Assembly (NCBI RefSeq): GCF_000455605.1 | Contig: NC_017025.1 | Coordinates: 2,232,001-2,296,000, forward strand | Length of the DNA stretch: 64,000 nucleotides | From: Flavobacterium indicum GPTSA100-9 = DSM 17447 | Lineage (GTDB): Bacteria > Bacteroidota > Bacteroidia > Flavobacteriales > Flavobacteriaceae | Direction of reading: 5' to 3' | In this document: one piece after another, positions 35,316 to 42,487 of the stretch | How the letters are laid out: each line of letters starts with the position of its first letter | How positions within the stretch are numbered: position 1 is the first letter of the stretch | Notes under the pieces: model-generated | The model's database searches: none | Seen by the model: only the letters and a program-made list of their open reading frames with translations | What the model was told of the DNA's origin: nothing | Made by a program: the position numbers and the translations under genes

Positions 35316-36095
35316 ATGGCAAATACAAAAGAACTAAACGTAGAAGAAAAATTAAGAGCATTATACTCTTTACAACTTATTGATTCTAAAATTGATGAGA
35401 TTAGAAATGTTAGAGGTGAATTACCTTTAGAAGTTGAAGATTTAGAAGATGAAGTAACAGGATTATCTAAACGTTTAGAAAAATTGAATGGTGATTTAGA
35501 CACTATTGACCATCAAATTAAAGAAAAAAAGAACAATATTGAGGAATTCAAATCTTCAATAAAGAAATATGCTGAGCAACAAAAAAATGTTCGTAACAAC
35601 AGAGAGTTCAACTCTTTAGCTAAAGAAATTGAGTTTCAAGAATTAGAAATTCAATTATCAGAAAAGCACATTAAAGAAATGAAAGCTCAATTAGAAGGCA
35701 AAAAAGCAGTTGTAGCTGAAACAAAAGAAAAATTAGCTGCAAAAGAAAACCATTTAAAACATAAGAAAGCGGAATTAAGCGATATTATGGCTGAAACAGA
35801 AAAAGAAGAAAACTTCTTATTAGAAAAATCAGCTGAATACAGAGCAAAAATTGAAGAGCGTTTATTAGCCGCTTATGATCGAATCAGAGGAAATGTTAGA
35901 AATGGTTTAGCGGTTGTATCTATTGAAAGAGGAGCTTCTGCTGGTTCTTTCTTCACTATTCCACCACAAACACAAATGGAAATTGCTGGAAGAAAAAAAA
36001 TCATCACTGATGAGCACAGTGGTAGAATTTTAGTAGACAGTGTATTAGCTGAAGAAGAAAAAGAAAAAATGGAACAATTATTTGCAACATTATAG
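35316..36095 (+). CDS. Coiled-coil zinc-ribbon-type protein lacking all cysteines
   Basis: This 259-residue protein has a long antiparallel coiled coil (about residues 12-185, rich in Glu and Lys) followed by a small domain with GASAGSFFTIPPQTQMEIAG and DEHSGRILVD. The layout and the PPQ...GRIL pattern match bacterial CdsZ/DUF164-type proteins with a C4 zinc ribbon, but where those have CxxC pairs this one has SxxS-like SAGS and DEHS. The protein contains no Cys at all, so it cannot hold zinc this way. The family's role is uncertain. It follows the Nif3-like gene at 4 bp, a widespread pairing, and is followed by a strong terminator. Confidence 0.82.
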   Translation: MANTKELNVEEKLRALYSLQLIDSKIDEIRNVRGELPLEVEDLEDEVTGLSKRLEKLNGDLDTIDHQIKEKKNNIEEFKSSIKKYAEQQKNVRNNREFNSLAKEIEFQELEIQLSEKHIKEMKAQLEGKKAVVAETKEKLAAKENHLKHKKAELSDIMAETEKEENFLLEKSAEYRAKIEERLLAAYDRIRGNVRNGLAVVSIERGASAGSFFTIPPQTQMEIAGRKKIITDEHSGRILVDSVLAEEEKEKMEQLFATL

Positions 36096-36116
36096 TTTCT
36101 GAATAAAATAATAACG

Positions 36117-36154
36117 AAACCCTTTTAGCATCAACTAAAAGGGTTTTATTTTTT
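36117..36154 (+). terminator. Intrinsic terminator after the coiled-coil gene
   Basis: A 12-bp perfect stem (AAACCCTTTTAG / CTAAAAGGGTTT) with a CATCAA loop leads into a T-rich tail. The rluF -7 box begins 2 bp further on. Confidence 0.87.
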
Positions 36155-36156
36155 AG

Positions 36157-36164
36157 TATCTTTG
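36157..36164 (+). promoter_or_regulatory. -7 box of rluF, 4 bp before the ATG
   Basis: TATCTTTG matches TANNTTTG. The ATG begins 4 bp after the final G, so transcription would start at or next to the start codon and the mRNA would be leaderless. Confidence 0.55.
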
Positions 36165-36168
36165 CCAC

Positions 36169-36957
36169 ATGGAAGAACAATTAGTACGTATCAATAAATT
36201 TTTATCCGAATCTGGATTTTGTTCTAGAAGAGAAGCGGACAAATTATTAGAACAAGGCCGAATTACCATAAATGGAAAACTTCCTGAATTAGGCACTAAA
36301 GTTGCTCCAGGTGATGAAGTTCGAGTAAACGGAAAATTAGTAACTAATGCCAATAAAAAACACATTTACTTGGCTTTTCACAAACCTGTTGGCATAGAAT
36401 GTACCACGAATCAAAAAATCAAAGACAATATTGTTGACTACATTGCCTATCCTGAACGAATTTTTCCTATTGGAAGACTCGATAAAGCAAGTGAGGGATT
36501 AATTTTTATGACGAGTGATGGTGATATTGTAAACAAAATTCTTCGAGCAAGAAACAATCACGAAAAAGAATACATTGTTACTGTTGATCATCCTATTACC
36601 GATGAATTTATACAACGCATGAGTAATGGATTACCAATTTTAGATACCATTACAAAAAAATGTAAAGTTGAAAAAATAAGTCAGTTTGTATTTAGAATTA
36701 TACTTACTCAAGGTTTGAATAGACAAATTCGACGTATGTGTGACTATTTGAATTATGAAGTTACTGCATTAAAAAGAATTCGAATTATTAATATTACATT
36801 AGATGTTCCTGTTGGTAAATACCGACACTTAACAGAACAAGAAATTAAACAATTAAACGATTTAATTGCACCGTCTAGCAAAACTGAAGAAGCAAGTATA
36901 CCTAAAAACAAAAAAACAAATTACGGAAGTAGAAATTACGACAAAAGAAATCGATAA
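36169..36957 (+). CDS. rluF: 23S rRNA pseudouridine synthase, RluF type
   Basis: This 262-residue enzyme converts a uridine of 23S rRNA to pseudouridine. An S4 RNA-binding domain (VRINKFLSESGFCSRREADKLLEQGRI, in part) is followed by the catalytic motif IGRLDKASEGLIFMTSDG with the essential Asp. RARNNHEKEYIVTVDHPIT and TKKCKVEKISQFVFRIILTQG are much closer to RluF (U2604) than to RluB or RluE, hence the name. The C-terminal tail is Lys- and Asn-rich. The next gene starts 1 bp after its stop. The start is supported by the S4 domain beginning within ten residues. Confidence 0.88.
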   Translation: MEEQLVRINKFLSESGFCSRREADKLLEQGRITINGKLPELGTKVAPGDEVRVNGKLVTNANKKHIYLAFHKPVGIECTTNQKIKDNIVDYIAYPERIFPIGRLDKASEGLIFMTSDGDIVNKILRARNNHEKEYIVTVDHPITDEFIQRMSNGLPILDTITKKCKVEKISQFVFRIILTQGLNRQIRRMCDYLNYEVTALKRIRIINITLDVPVGKYRHLTEQEIKQLNDLIAPSSKTEEASIPKNKKTNYGSRNYDKRNR

Positions 36958-36958
36958 A

Positions 36959-37441
36959 ATGAATAAAAAAGATATAAACTTTGAAGTTGAACGCTTTTTA
37001 AAAGGCAATTATCAAAAAAGTGTTGCGTTAGAATTATTAAGAAAAGACGGCTTTTCTGAAGAAGAAATTCAACAACACGCCCATAAATTTGATCAATTAA
37101 GAAAAAATCCAGATAATAGTTTATCCTATTTTCCTCCTTTTCTATTTTTGGTTTTAGCAAGCATTACTTCTTTAACTTTAACCTTAAAAGAAGAAATCGA
37201 TTTTAAACCATTTTTTTTGGTATTGTTTTTATTTACAATAACCACAACTTATTTTTTTAGCAAGAAAAACAAAACAGCAATAATCGCTACTGCTTTTTTA
37301 ACGATTTTATCCATGCTACTCTTAGTTTATTTGTATATCATTTCATTTTTAGGATTAGGAAAACTACTATTGATTGAATTATTTTTAATATTAGCTTTGT
37401 TTTCTGTGAAACGGTTTTATACTAAAATCGCTAAAAGCTAA
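36959..37441 (+). CDS. Small four-helix membrane protein of unknown function
   Basis: This 160-residue protein has a soluble N-terminus of about 55 residues (NFEVERFLKGNYQKSVALELL, with DGFSEEEIQQHAHKFDQL resembling a small helical domain), followed by four hydrophobic segments (about residues 60-77, 82-100, 106-128, 131-150) and a basic tail. I do not recognise a named family. The ATG chosen lies 1 bp after the rluF stop; an upstream in-frame start inside rluF would be a shadow. It is the last + strand gene before the accessory region and has no visible terminator. Confidence 0.72.
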   Translation: MNKKDINFEVERFLKGNYQKSVALELLRKDGFSEEEIQQHAHKFDQLRKNPDNSLSYFPPFLFLVLASITSLTLTLKEEIDFKPFFLVLFLFTITTTYFFSKKNKTAIIATAFLTILSMLLLVYLYIISFLGLGKLLLIELFLILALFSVKRFYTKIAKS

Positions 37442-37466
37442 TTGTACTCGGAATTCAATAAAATAG

Positions 37467-38561
37467 CTATCCGTTTATTAAATCTTGCAAACCATAGTAT
37501 TGAATTGCTTTTTGTTTTAAGGGATTAGTGCTCCAATCTTCCCATTTATTAGAATAGGGATTATAACCGCATTTTAATGGTTTAGACAAATCTATGTCTT
37601 CTTTAAAATGAGTCCGTTCGGTGTAAGCCCTACAATCTGTACAAATATGACGAAACTCACAGTCTTTACATACTTGCACCTCATCTTTACTAACACTCCA
37701 GTATTTTTTAAAATCTGGATGATTAATTGCTTCTATTAATGTTGTTTTACTGATGTTTCCAAAATGCTGAAGCATAGAGGGACAATTACGAATATATCCC
37801 TCTTTATCAATAGAAACTTTAAGATTCAAGCAAGAATTAAATTTTTGAGATTCAGAAATTAGCTTTAATGATGGATTTAAATATTCTAAAGAAACAATTC
37901 CGCAATTGTGTTCATTTATTATATTCTTTGTTTTTAACACTACATGACCTCTTTTGTAGAATAAGTCATTATAAGTAACCTCATTAGGTGCATTATATAA
38001 CAGTAAGGTATCCAGTCTTTGATTTTCAAAAAACAGAGGTTTAATGTCATCAATAGTAAATTCTTCATAAAATGGAGCTATAATGCTAATTGATTTAATT
38101 CTTGATTTATGAATCCTAAACAATTTGATACATTCCTCTATTTCATTTAAAGTGATTTCCTTGTAAAATCTCAATTGCAAATAAGAACATTTTAGAATTT
38201 CAAATTGATCTAGCAAAGAATTCAAGTCATGCTTAATTAAGTCAAAATCTACAATCACATTCGTTATTTTTGCATTTGAAAAAAAATCTAATTGAATTTT
38301 TGGAAAAAAATCTATAGTATCATTAAAAAAGACCAATTTATTTTCAATTAAAAAATGAAAGTATTCATCAATAATATCATCAAATTCATTATTGAATTTT
38401 TCTTTAATAGCACTAATTTTAAAGCCGTTATACTTACTTAAAATCTCATACAAACCATTAGGAATATAAAAATAGCTTTTGTTTTGCGTATCACTTATTA
38501 TACTTCTATTATAACCTTTTGTTAAAATACAATCTGAAAATAAAATTACATTACTTTCCAT
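37467..38561 (-). CDS. Grasp-with-spasm SPASM-domain peptide maturase (no radical-SAM motif)
   Basis: This 364-residue protein starts at an ATG giving ESNVILFSDCILTKGYNRS and has a short N-terminal domain with NKSYFYIPNGLYEIL. Its middle part has the strand/helix rhythm of a radical-SAM barrel, but the CxxxCxxC motif is missing. The C-terminus is a SPASM domain: NCPSMLQHFGNI, the cysteine cluster CKDCEFRHICTDC and a final KPLKCGYNPYSNKWEDW. This layout matches the SPASM proteins of the grasp-with-spasm RiPP systems of Bacteroidota. It probably binds the precursor peptide and iron-sulfur clusters rather than making a 5'-deoxyadenosyl radical. It is the last gene of the locus, 146 bp behind the ATP-grasp gene. 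Confidence 0.8.
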   Translation of the reverse strand: MESNVILFSDCILTKGYNRSIISDTQNKSYFYIPNGLYEILSKYNGFKISAIKEKFNNEFDDIIDEYFHFLIENKLVFFNDTIDFFPKIQLDFFSNAKITNVIVDFDLIKHDLNSLLDQFEILKCSYLQLRFYKEITLNEIEECIKLFRIHKSRIKSISIIAPFYEEFTIDDIKPLFFENQRLDTLLLYNAPNEVTYNDLFYKRGHVVLKTKNIINEHNCGIVSLEYLNPSLKLISESQKFNSCLNLKVSIDKEGYIRNCPSMLQHFGNISKTTLIEAINHPDFKKYWSVSKDEVQVCKDCEFRHICTDCRAYTERTHFKEDIDLSKPLKCGYNPYSNKWEDWSTNPLKQKAIQYYGLQDLING

Positions 38562-38707
38562 CAATTTATAAAATTTTAGAAATTGGTTTGTAAAATGTTT
38601 TAGTAATATTTTTAGAATTTTGATACCCCTTAATATCGATTAAATTACTAAAGACTTTATTTTGATTGGATTCTTTTATTTTTTCTAATTTTAACCCATT
38701 ATGCACA

Positions 38708-39646
38708 TTAACTGGATGCCTCATACTTCAATTCTAATTTTTTAGCAATAATCTTTTCTAAATAATAATTACACTTATTATTAATAAAACTTATTTGTCC
38801 GGTTGGATTTAATTCTAAAAAATAAAACTCACCCGCTGAGAAAAGTAAGTCAATGGACCCATAATTTAGATTAAAAAAATCAAATAATTTAAGCAACTTA
38901 TGTTTTATAGTATTAGGCAATTTAAACGGAATAATTCTCAAGTTTTTCATGTCTCTAAAACCACTTCTACAATCCACATAATTATTATAATCATGAATTG
39001 ATGCCGAAAATAATTCTCCATCAATATTTATTACTCGAATTTCAAATTCAGAAATTATTCGTTCTTGAAAAAAAGATAAAGCAAAATTATCTGGAAGTTT
39101 GTTTAAAATTTCTTCCGTAATTTCAAAAGTTAAATTAAAATTATACTCATAATTCTCATCTTCATAAAAAAAATCATCTAATATTCGTTTACAAATAATT
39201 CCATTTTTGTCTTTAAATGAATTATAAAATTCAGATAATTTAGCTTTTGAATCTACTATTAATGTTTCGGGAATTTTAAGACCTTGCTTTTTTGCTTCCA
39301 GCATTACATCGAGTCTATTTATTTTAAAATCGGAATAACGCGAGCCTAGTTTATATACTCTTTTTTGCAGTAAATAACTATCAAAAAGCACCTCAAAACA
39401 CTTTCTTTCATATAAACTACCAACACCACGTATACCACCCCCATTAAACCAAATTGCATTTATATCTTGAAAATTAATTTCGTCACAATAATCCGTTTTA
39501 ACTCTAAAGTTTTCCGATGTATTTTCAAAACTAATTTGCTCAACTTGTACCAAATTAGATTCATTAATTCTAATGAACTTAACATTCAAAAAATCGATTA
39601 CATTATTAATAAAATCATCAACATCTTTACTGTAAATCAATATCAT
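38708..39646 (-). CDS. Grasp-with-spasm ATP-grasp peptide maturase
   Basis: This 312-residue protein has the ATP-grasp fold: an N-terminal domain (ILIYSKDVDDFINNVIDFL; NAIWFNGGGIRGVG), a central part with GIICKRILDD and SFFQERIISEFEIRVINIDG that binds ATP, and the metal/ATP site YGSIDLLFSAGEFYFLELNP with LNPTGQ. These features resemble MvdC/MvdD-type ligases that form ester or amide bonds between side chains of a precursor peptide. Unlike D-Ala ligase-type relatives it has no standalone substrate domain. It lies 8 bp downstream of the secreted-protein gene in the same transcript and is the probable cyclising enzyme of the locus. Confidence 0.83.
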   Translation of the reverse strand: MILIYSKDVDDFINNVIDFLNVKFIRINESNLVQVEQISFENTSENFRVKTDYCDEINFQDINAIWFNGGGIRGVGSLYERKCFEVLFDSYLLQKRVYKLGSRYSDFKINRLDVMLEAKKQGLKIPETLIVDSKAKLSEFYNSFKDKNGIICKRILDDFFYEDENYEYNFNLTFEITEEILNKLPDNFALSFFQERIISEFEIRVINIDGELFSASIHDYNNYVDCRSGFRDMKNLRIIPFKLPNTIKHKLLKLFDFFNLNYGSIDLLFSAGEFYFLELNPTGQISFINNKCNYYLEKIIAKKLELKYEASS

Positions 39647-39654
39647 ACTTAAAT

Positions 39655-41400
39655 CTATTTATCATAAAACTCCCAATCATCAGAAAGTTTCAAAACATAC
39701 GTAAAATTATTTTCGTAATAATTATCAAAGTCTTCCGGATTATCTTTATTGTATTCTGAAATAATATAATTATCCGTATGAATAAAAAAATGATGTGGAT
39801 TATTGAAAATGAATTTCATTTTCCTTACTGCAAATTCATTTATACCACACGAATTAGAATGGTATAAATTCCCCTTATAAATATGAAAACAAGAGTTATA
39901 ATAAAAATTATAAATTTGACTTCTTTTGTTATCATGTTCTAACTTTTTTTCACTAGCACTTAAAAATTCTTCTAATTTTTCCAAATTTTTTGGTTGTTTT
40001 TGTATTGCATGTCTAAAGAGTACATGGAATTCAGGAGAAATCATCATGATCGTATCATTTATAGTATAAACTCCAATTTTTTCTTCTGTTGGATACCCTT
40101 CTTCTTTCAATAATGAAATTAATTTATCTGAAACTCGATCTGTGGTTTCAAATAATACTCTAGAATCTTTCCTATTGGCTAGTCCATAATCCGCTTGATC
40201 TTCATCAACCAATTTCTCTAATTCCGATTTCAATTTTATGTTTCTGTTTTTCTGAAATTCATTATAAATCGAATCATAGGTAATACTAAAACGGTTCCAT
40301 TGCTTTTGTTTTTTTAGCGAAATGAAAACTTTTGAATTAAAATAATTAATACTAATACCTTTATTCGCTAATTTTTCTGCCCATAAAAATGCGTTATTAT
40401 AATCTCTAGAAAATAGTGCACATCGAATAGCATTATGAATATCTCGTGCAAAAATGACATTGTATTTTTTATTTAATAAGGCATACTGTTCCTTTGCTTT
40501 AGCATATTGTCGCAACACAATATAATTTTCAGCTTCCTCAGTATAAAAATAATAATCTTGCTTTCTTTCTTTTATTTTATCTTTATCAGCTAATACTATA
40601 TTATCTTTAATAAGTACTTTATAGGCGGGCAACTCTTTTTTATTTACTTTTTTTCTCTTATTTTTTTTTGGACTATACACCATTGAACCGATGTCAAAAA
40701 TTTCTGCATAGCAACCAATATCACCTAAAGCTAATAAAGAATTGGGGGTAACTTTACCTTGAATTTTAAAATAGCGTTTACCTTGAGATGCAGTTTTATA
40801 ATGCGCGCTATGTTTAAAATAAAAAGCTGGAAAAGTATCTAAAACAGTAGTATTAGAAACATCTTTGCCTTTATATTTTACCTCAATTTTTTCTTCATTA
40901 ACAACTTTATTGTAATAATGATAAACAAAAGTATCCCGTTTTACTCCAATAAAAATATCGATATTGTTTTCAATTTTAATTTTTCTTTTTTTCTTTATGT
41001 TACTATTTCCCCATCCACCATTCACGTATCCTTCTATTTCAATTATACTGTCTCTTGGATTAAATACTGCTTTTTCAAAATCAACCTTTAAATACCACTT
41101 TTCGTGATGTTGAAAAATATTAAAAACACTTAAATCCTTGGATTTAAATTGAACACCATAATTCACAAGAGAATTTATTTGTCTATCGTCAACAAAAATG
41201 GATGGATTTAGCGTATCTTTAACCTCCGCAGAATTTAAATATTTATATTTCCACAAATCAAAGGTTTCTTCTGCTATTTTATTTTTATCAAAGTCTGATT
41301 GTAAAAATTTAGTTTTTACAAGCTTATTTTGACCATAAGAAAGATTTGTGTACAGTGTTATGTGAAATATAAAAAATAATAAGAAAGATTTATAAGTCAT
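39655..41400 (-). CDS. Secreted protein of unknown function in the RiPP locus
   Basis: This 581-residue protein has a signal peptide (YKSFLLFFIFHITLYTNLSYGQ) and no lipobox, so it is predicted to reach the periplasm or beyond. Residues of about 30-245 look beta-rich (IIEIEGYVNGGWGNSNIKKKRKIKI region); residues of about 285-410 are TPR-like (YYFYTEEAENYIVLRQYAKA, AIRCALFSRDYNNAFLWAEKL). A segment LVDEDQADYG near residue 400 is reminiscent of a DQ motif seen in some Bacteroidota hypotheticals, but this is weak. The last part has IYNFYYNSCFHIYKGNLYHSNSCG with two Cys pairs. No family is recognised. Seven TTAAAA hexamers end 3 bp before its ATG, and the ATP-grasp gene follows 8 bp after its stop. 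Confidence 0.75.
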   Translation of the reverse strand: MTYKSFLLFFIFHITLYTNLSYGQNKLVKTKFLQSDFDKNKIAEETFDLWKYKYLNSAEVKDTLNPSIFVDDRQINSLVNYGVQFKSKDLSVFNIFQHHEKWYLKVDFEKAVFNPRDSIIEIEGYVNGGWGNSNIKKKRKIKIENNIDIFIGVKRDTFVYHYYNKVVNEEKIEVKYKGKDVSNTTVLDTFPAFYFKHSAHYKTASQGKRYFKIQGKVTPNSLLALGDIGCYAEIFDIGSMVYSPKKNKRKKVNKKELPAYKVLIKDNIVLADKDKIKERKQDYYFYTEEAENYIVLRQYAKAKEQYALLNKKYNVIFARDIHNAIRCALFSRDYNNAFLWAEKLANKGISINYFNSKVFISLKKQKQWNRFSITYDSIYNEFQKNRNIKLKSELEKLVDEDQADYGLANRKDSRVLFETTDRVSDKLISLLKEEGYPTEEKIGVYTINDTIMMISPEFHVLFRHAIQKQPKNLEKLEEFLSASEKKLEHDNKRSQIYNFYYNSCFHIYKGNLYHSNSCGINEFAVRKMKFIFNNPHHFFIHTDNYIISEYNKDNPEDFDNYYENNFTYVLKLSDDWEFYDK

Positions 41401-41403
41401 CAA

Positions 41404-41445
41404 TTTTAATTTTAATTTTAATTTTAATTTTAATTTTAATTTTAA
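41404..41445. repeat. Seven tandem TTTTAA hexamers (TTAAAA on the coding strand)
   Basis: Seven perfect copies of a 6-bp unit lie in the leader of the secreted-protein gene, beginning 3 bp upstream of its ATG (41400) and ending just downstream of the precursor-peptide terminator. Confidence 0.95.
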
Positions 41446-41449
41446 TTAT

Positions 41450-41482
41450 TAATAAAAACAAACCTAAATTTTAGGTTTGTTT
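41450..41482 (-). terminator. Terminator between precursor peptide and downstream genes
   Basis: Inverted repeat AAACAAACCTAAA / TTTAGGTTTGTTT is followed on the - strand by TTTTTATT. It starts about 20 bp after the precursor stop codon. Partial read-through here would give more precursor than maturase mRNA, as is usual for RiPP loci. Confidence 0.75.
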
Positions 41483-41502
41483 ATTTTGATATACTTTAAT
41501 TA

Positions 41503-41787
41503 TTAAAGTCCAATACAATTTGCGGGATTAATTTCATACATATTACTTCTATCGTGATATGTGGTATAAGTAGTTCCATCTGAATTTGTTCGAATTACAT
41601 CATATCCATAATCAATATGATAGACTCCAGTAGGGTTTGATGAATTGAGACCTGGACCACAACCTGAACCTGCAGGAGTAACTGTATTTCTAGCAGCATC
41701 AATTAAACCTCCGTTTAAAACAGACATTTGTTCATTATCCATTTTAGCATCTAAAAAATTTTGCAATTTTAAACTTTCTAACTTCAT
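41503..41787 (-). CDS. Grasp-with-spasm type RiPP precursor peptide
   Basis: This 94-residue peptide has a 27-residue leader starting MKLESLKLQNFLDAKM and ending in the double-glycine motif SVLNGG, then a 67-residue core. The core has GSGCGPGLNSSNPTG, a middle part rich in Asp, Tyr and Thr (IDYGYDVIRTNSDGTTYTTY) and the ending NPANCIGL. Thr/Ser and Asp/Glu side chains are what ATP-grasp ligases join in graspetides. The open frame continues to an ATG at 41838 and a TTG at 41868, but the shorter form matches the normal leader. A -7 box about 105 bp upstream and a terminator just behind bracket it. No GG-cleaving peptidase or exporter gene is in the window. Confidence 0.8.
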   Translation of the reverse strand: MKLESLKLQNFLDAKMDNEQMSVLNGGLIDAARNTVTPAGSGCGPGLNSSNPTGVYHIDYGYDVIRTNSDGTTYTTYHDRSNMYEINPANCIGL

Positions 41788-41891
41788 TTTTGTACATTTA
41801 AGTATTAAACATTTTTTTAAACGATCTAAACTTATCATTTGTATCACCTGTGCACTGGTTTCAAACAAAAAATAGTCCTTTGTTCATGTTT

Positions 41892-41899
41892 CAAAACTA
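41892..41899 (-). promoter_or_regulatory. -7 box upstream of the precursor peptide gene
   Basis: TAGTTTTG on the - strand matches TANNTTTG, 105 bp before the preferred ATG and just downstream of the XRE-family regulator gene. No -33 box. The space between it and the regulator gene is where the regulator could bind. Confidence 0.4.
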
Positions 41900-41940
41900 A
41901 GATGAATTTTTATTAATCTAGAAGTTAAAAGTGTACTATT

Positions 41941-42240
41941 TTACACCATTTTAGTTTGCTTTTCTCTTATTTCGCAGATTAATTGTTTAACTTGATCTAA
42001 TAAATCGTTTAAGTGAAGTAGTACCTCATCACTTTCAACATCATTATTTTCTTCAAACCAATAAGTCATTTTTACATTATAAAATTGGGAGAGTTTATTT
42101 AAATTATCAAAAGTTGGAATACTTTCTGCAGCTTCCCATTTACGTAAAGTAGTTTTAGAAATGCCGATTTCATCAGCAACATATTCTTGAGAGAATCTAA
42201 ATTGTTTGCGTAGTTGTAGTAGTTTGAGACCAATTTTCAT
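41941..42240 (-). CDS. XRE-family helix-turn-helix regulator
   Basis: This 99-residue protein has a classical Cro/C1-type helix-turn-helix: LLQLRKQFRFSQEYVADEIGISKTTLRKWE in parts, with VADEIG before the turn and TLRKWEAAESIPTFDNLNKL as the recognition and support helices. A C-terminal helical tail of about 35 residues (ESDEVLLHLNDLLDQVKQLI) probably dimerises it. It lies 153 bp upstream of the precursor start, in the same direction, and could regulate the RiPP locus, but no operator is recognised. XRE regulators also sit next to toxin-antitoxin pairs; no toxin gene is adjacent. Confidence 0.85.
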   Translation of the reverse strand: MKIGLKLLQLRKQFRFSQEYVADEIGISKTTLRKWEAAESIPTFDNLNKLSQFYNVKMTYWFEENNDVESDEVLLHLNDLLDQVKQLICEIREKQTKMV

Positions 42241-42487
42241 AGTTACATAATTAATTATTTTTACAATGGTTTAGCAAAATCAACCTACCATTAATGTAAT
42301 TTTCTTAAAATAAATAGACTACGAAATCATTATATATTAATTTCATTATTCTTTTAGAAATTGAGGCAGGCTTTATTTGTAATTAAAGTAGTGCAAAATA
42401 AAAATTATCTAACAACAAAAGAACTAATAAACTTGTTAATTTTTTGTTAAAATTATATAAATTTATTACAAAACGCTGTTTAACGAT

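Noticed and set aside
37442-37466. Short inverted repeat (AGCTA/TAGCT) between the convergent genes as a terminator.
   Set aside because: The stem is only 5 bp and has no T-run on either strand.
37467-38561. Functional radical-SAM activity for the SPASM protein.
   Set aside because: The CxxxCxxC motif is absent, so SAM cleavage cannot be claimed.
41788-41868. N-terminal extension of the precursor peptide to the TTG at 41868 or ATG at 41838.
   Set aside because: The extra residues are hydrophobic and unlike a leader, whereas MKLESLKLQNFLDAK at 41787 fits the known leader type. It remains possible.
41645-41875. A + strand open frame over the precursor peptide gene.
   Set aside because: It lies opposite the peptide core, has no promoter or recognisable domain and reflects the reverse complement of that gene.
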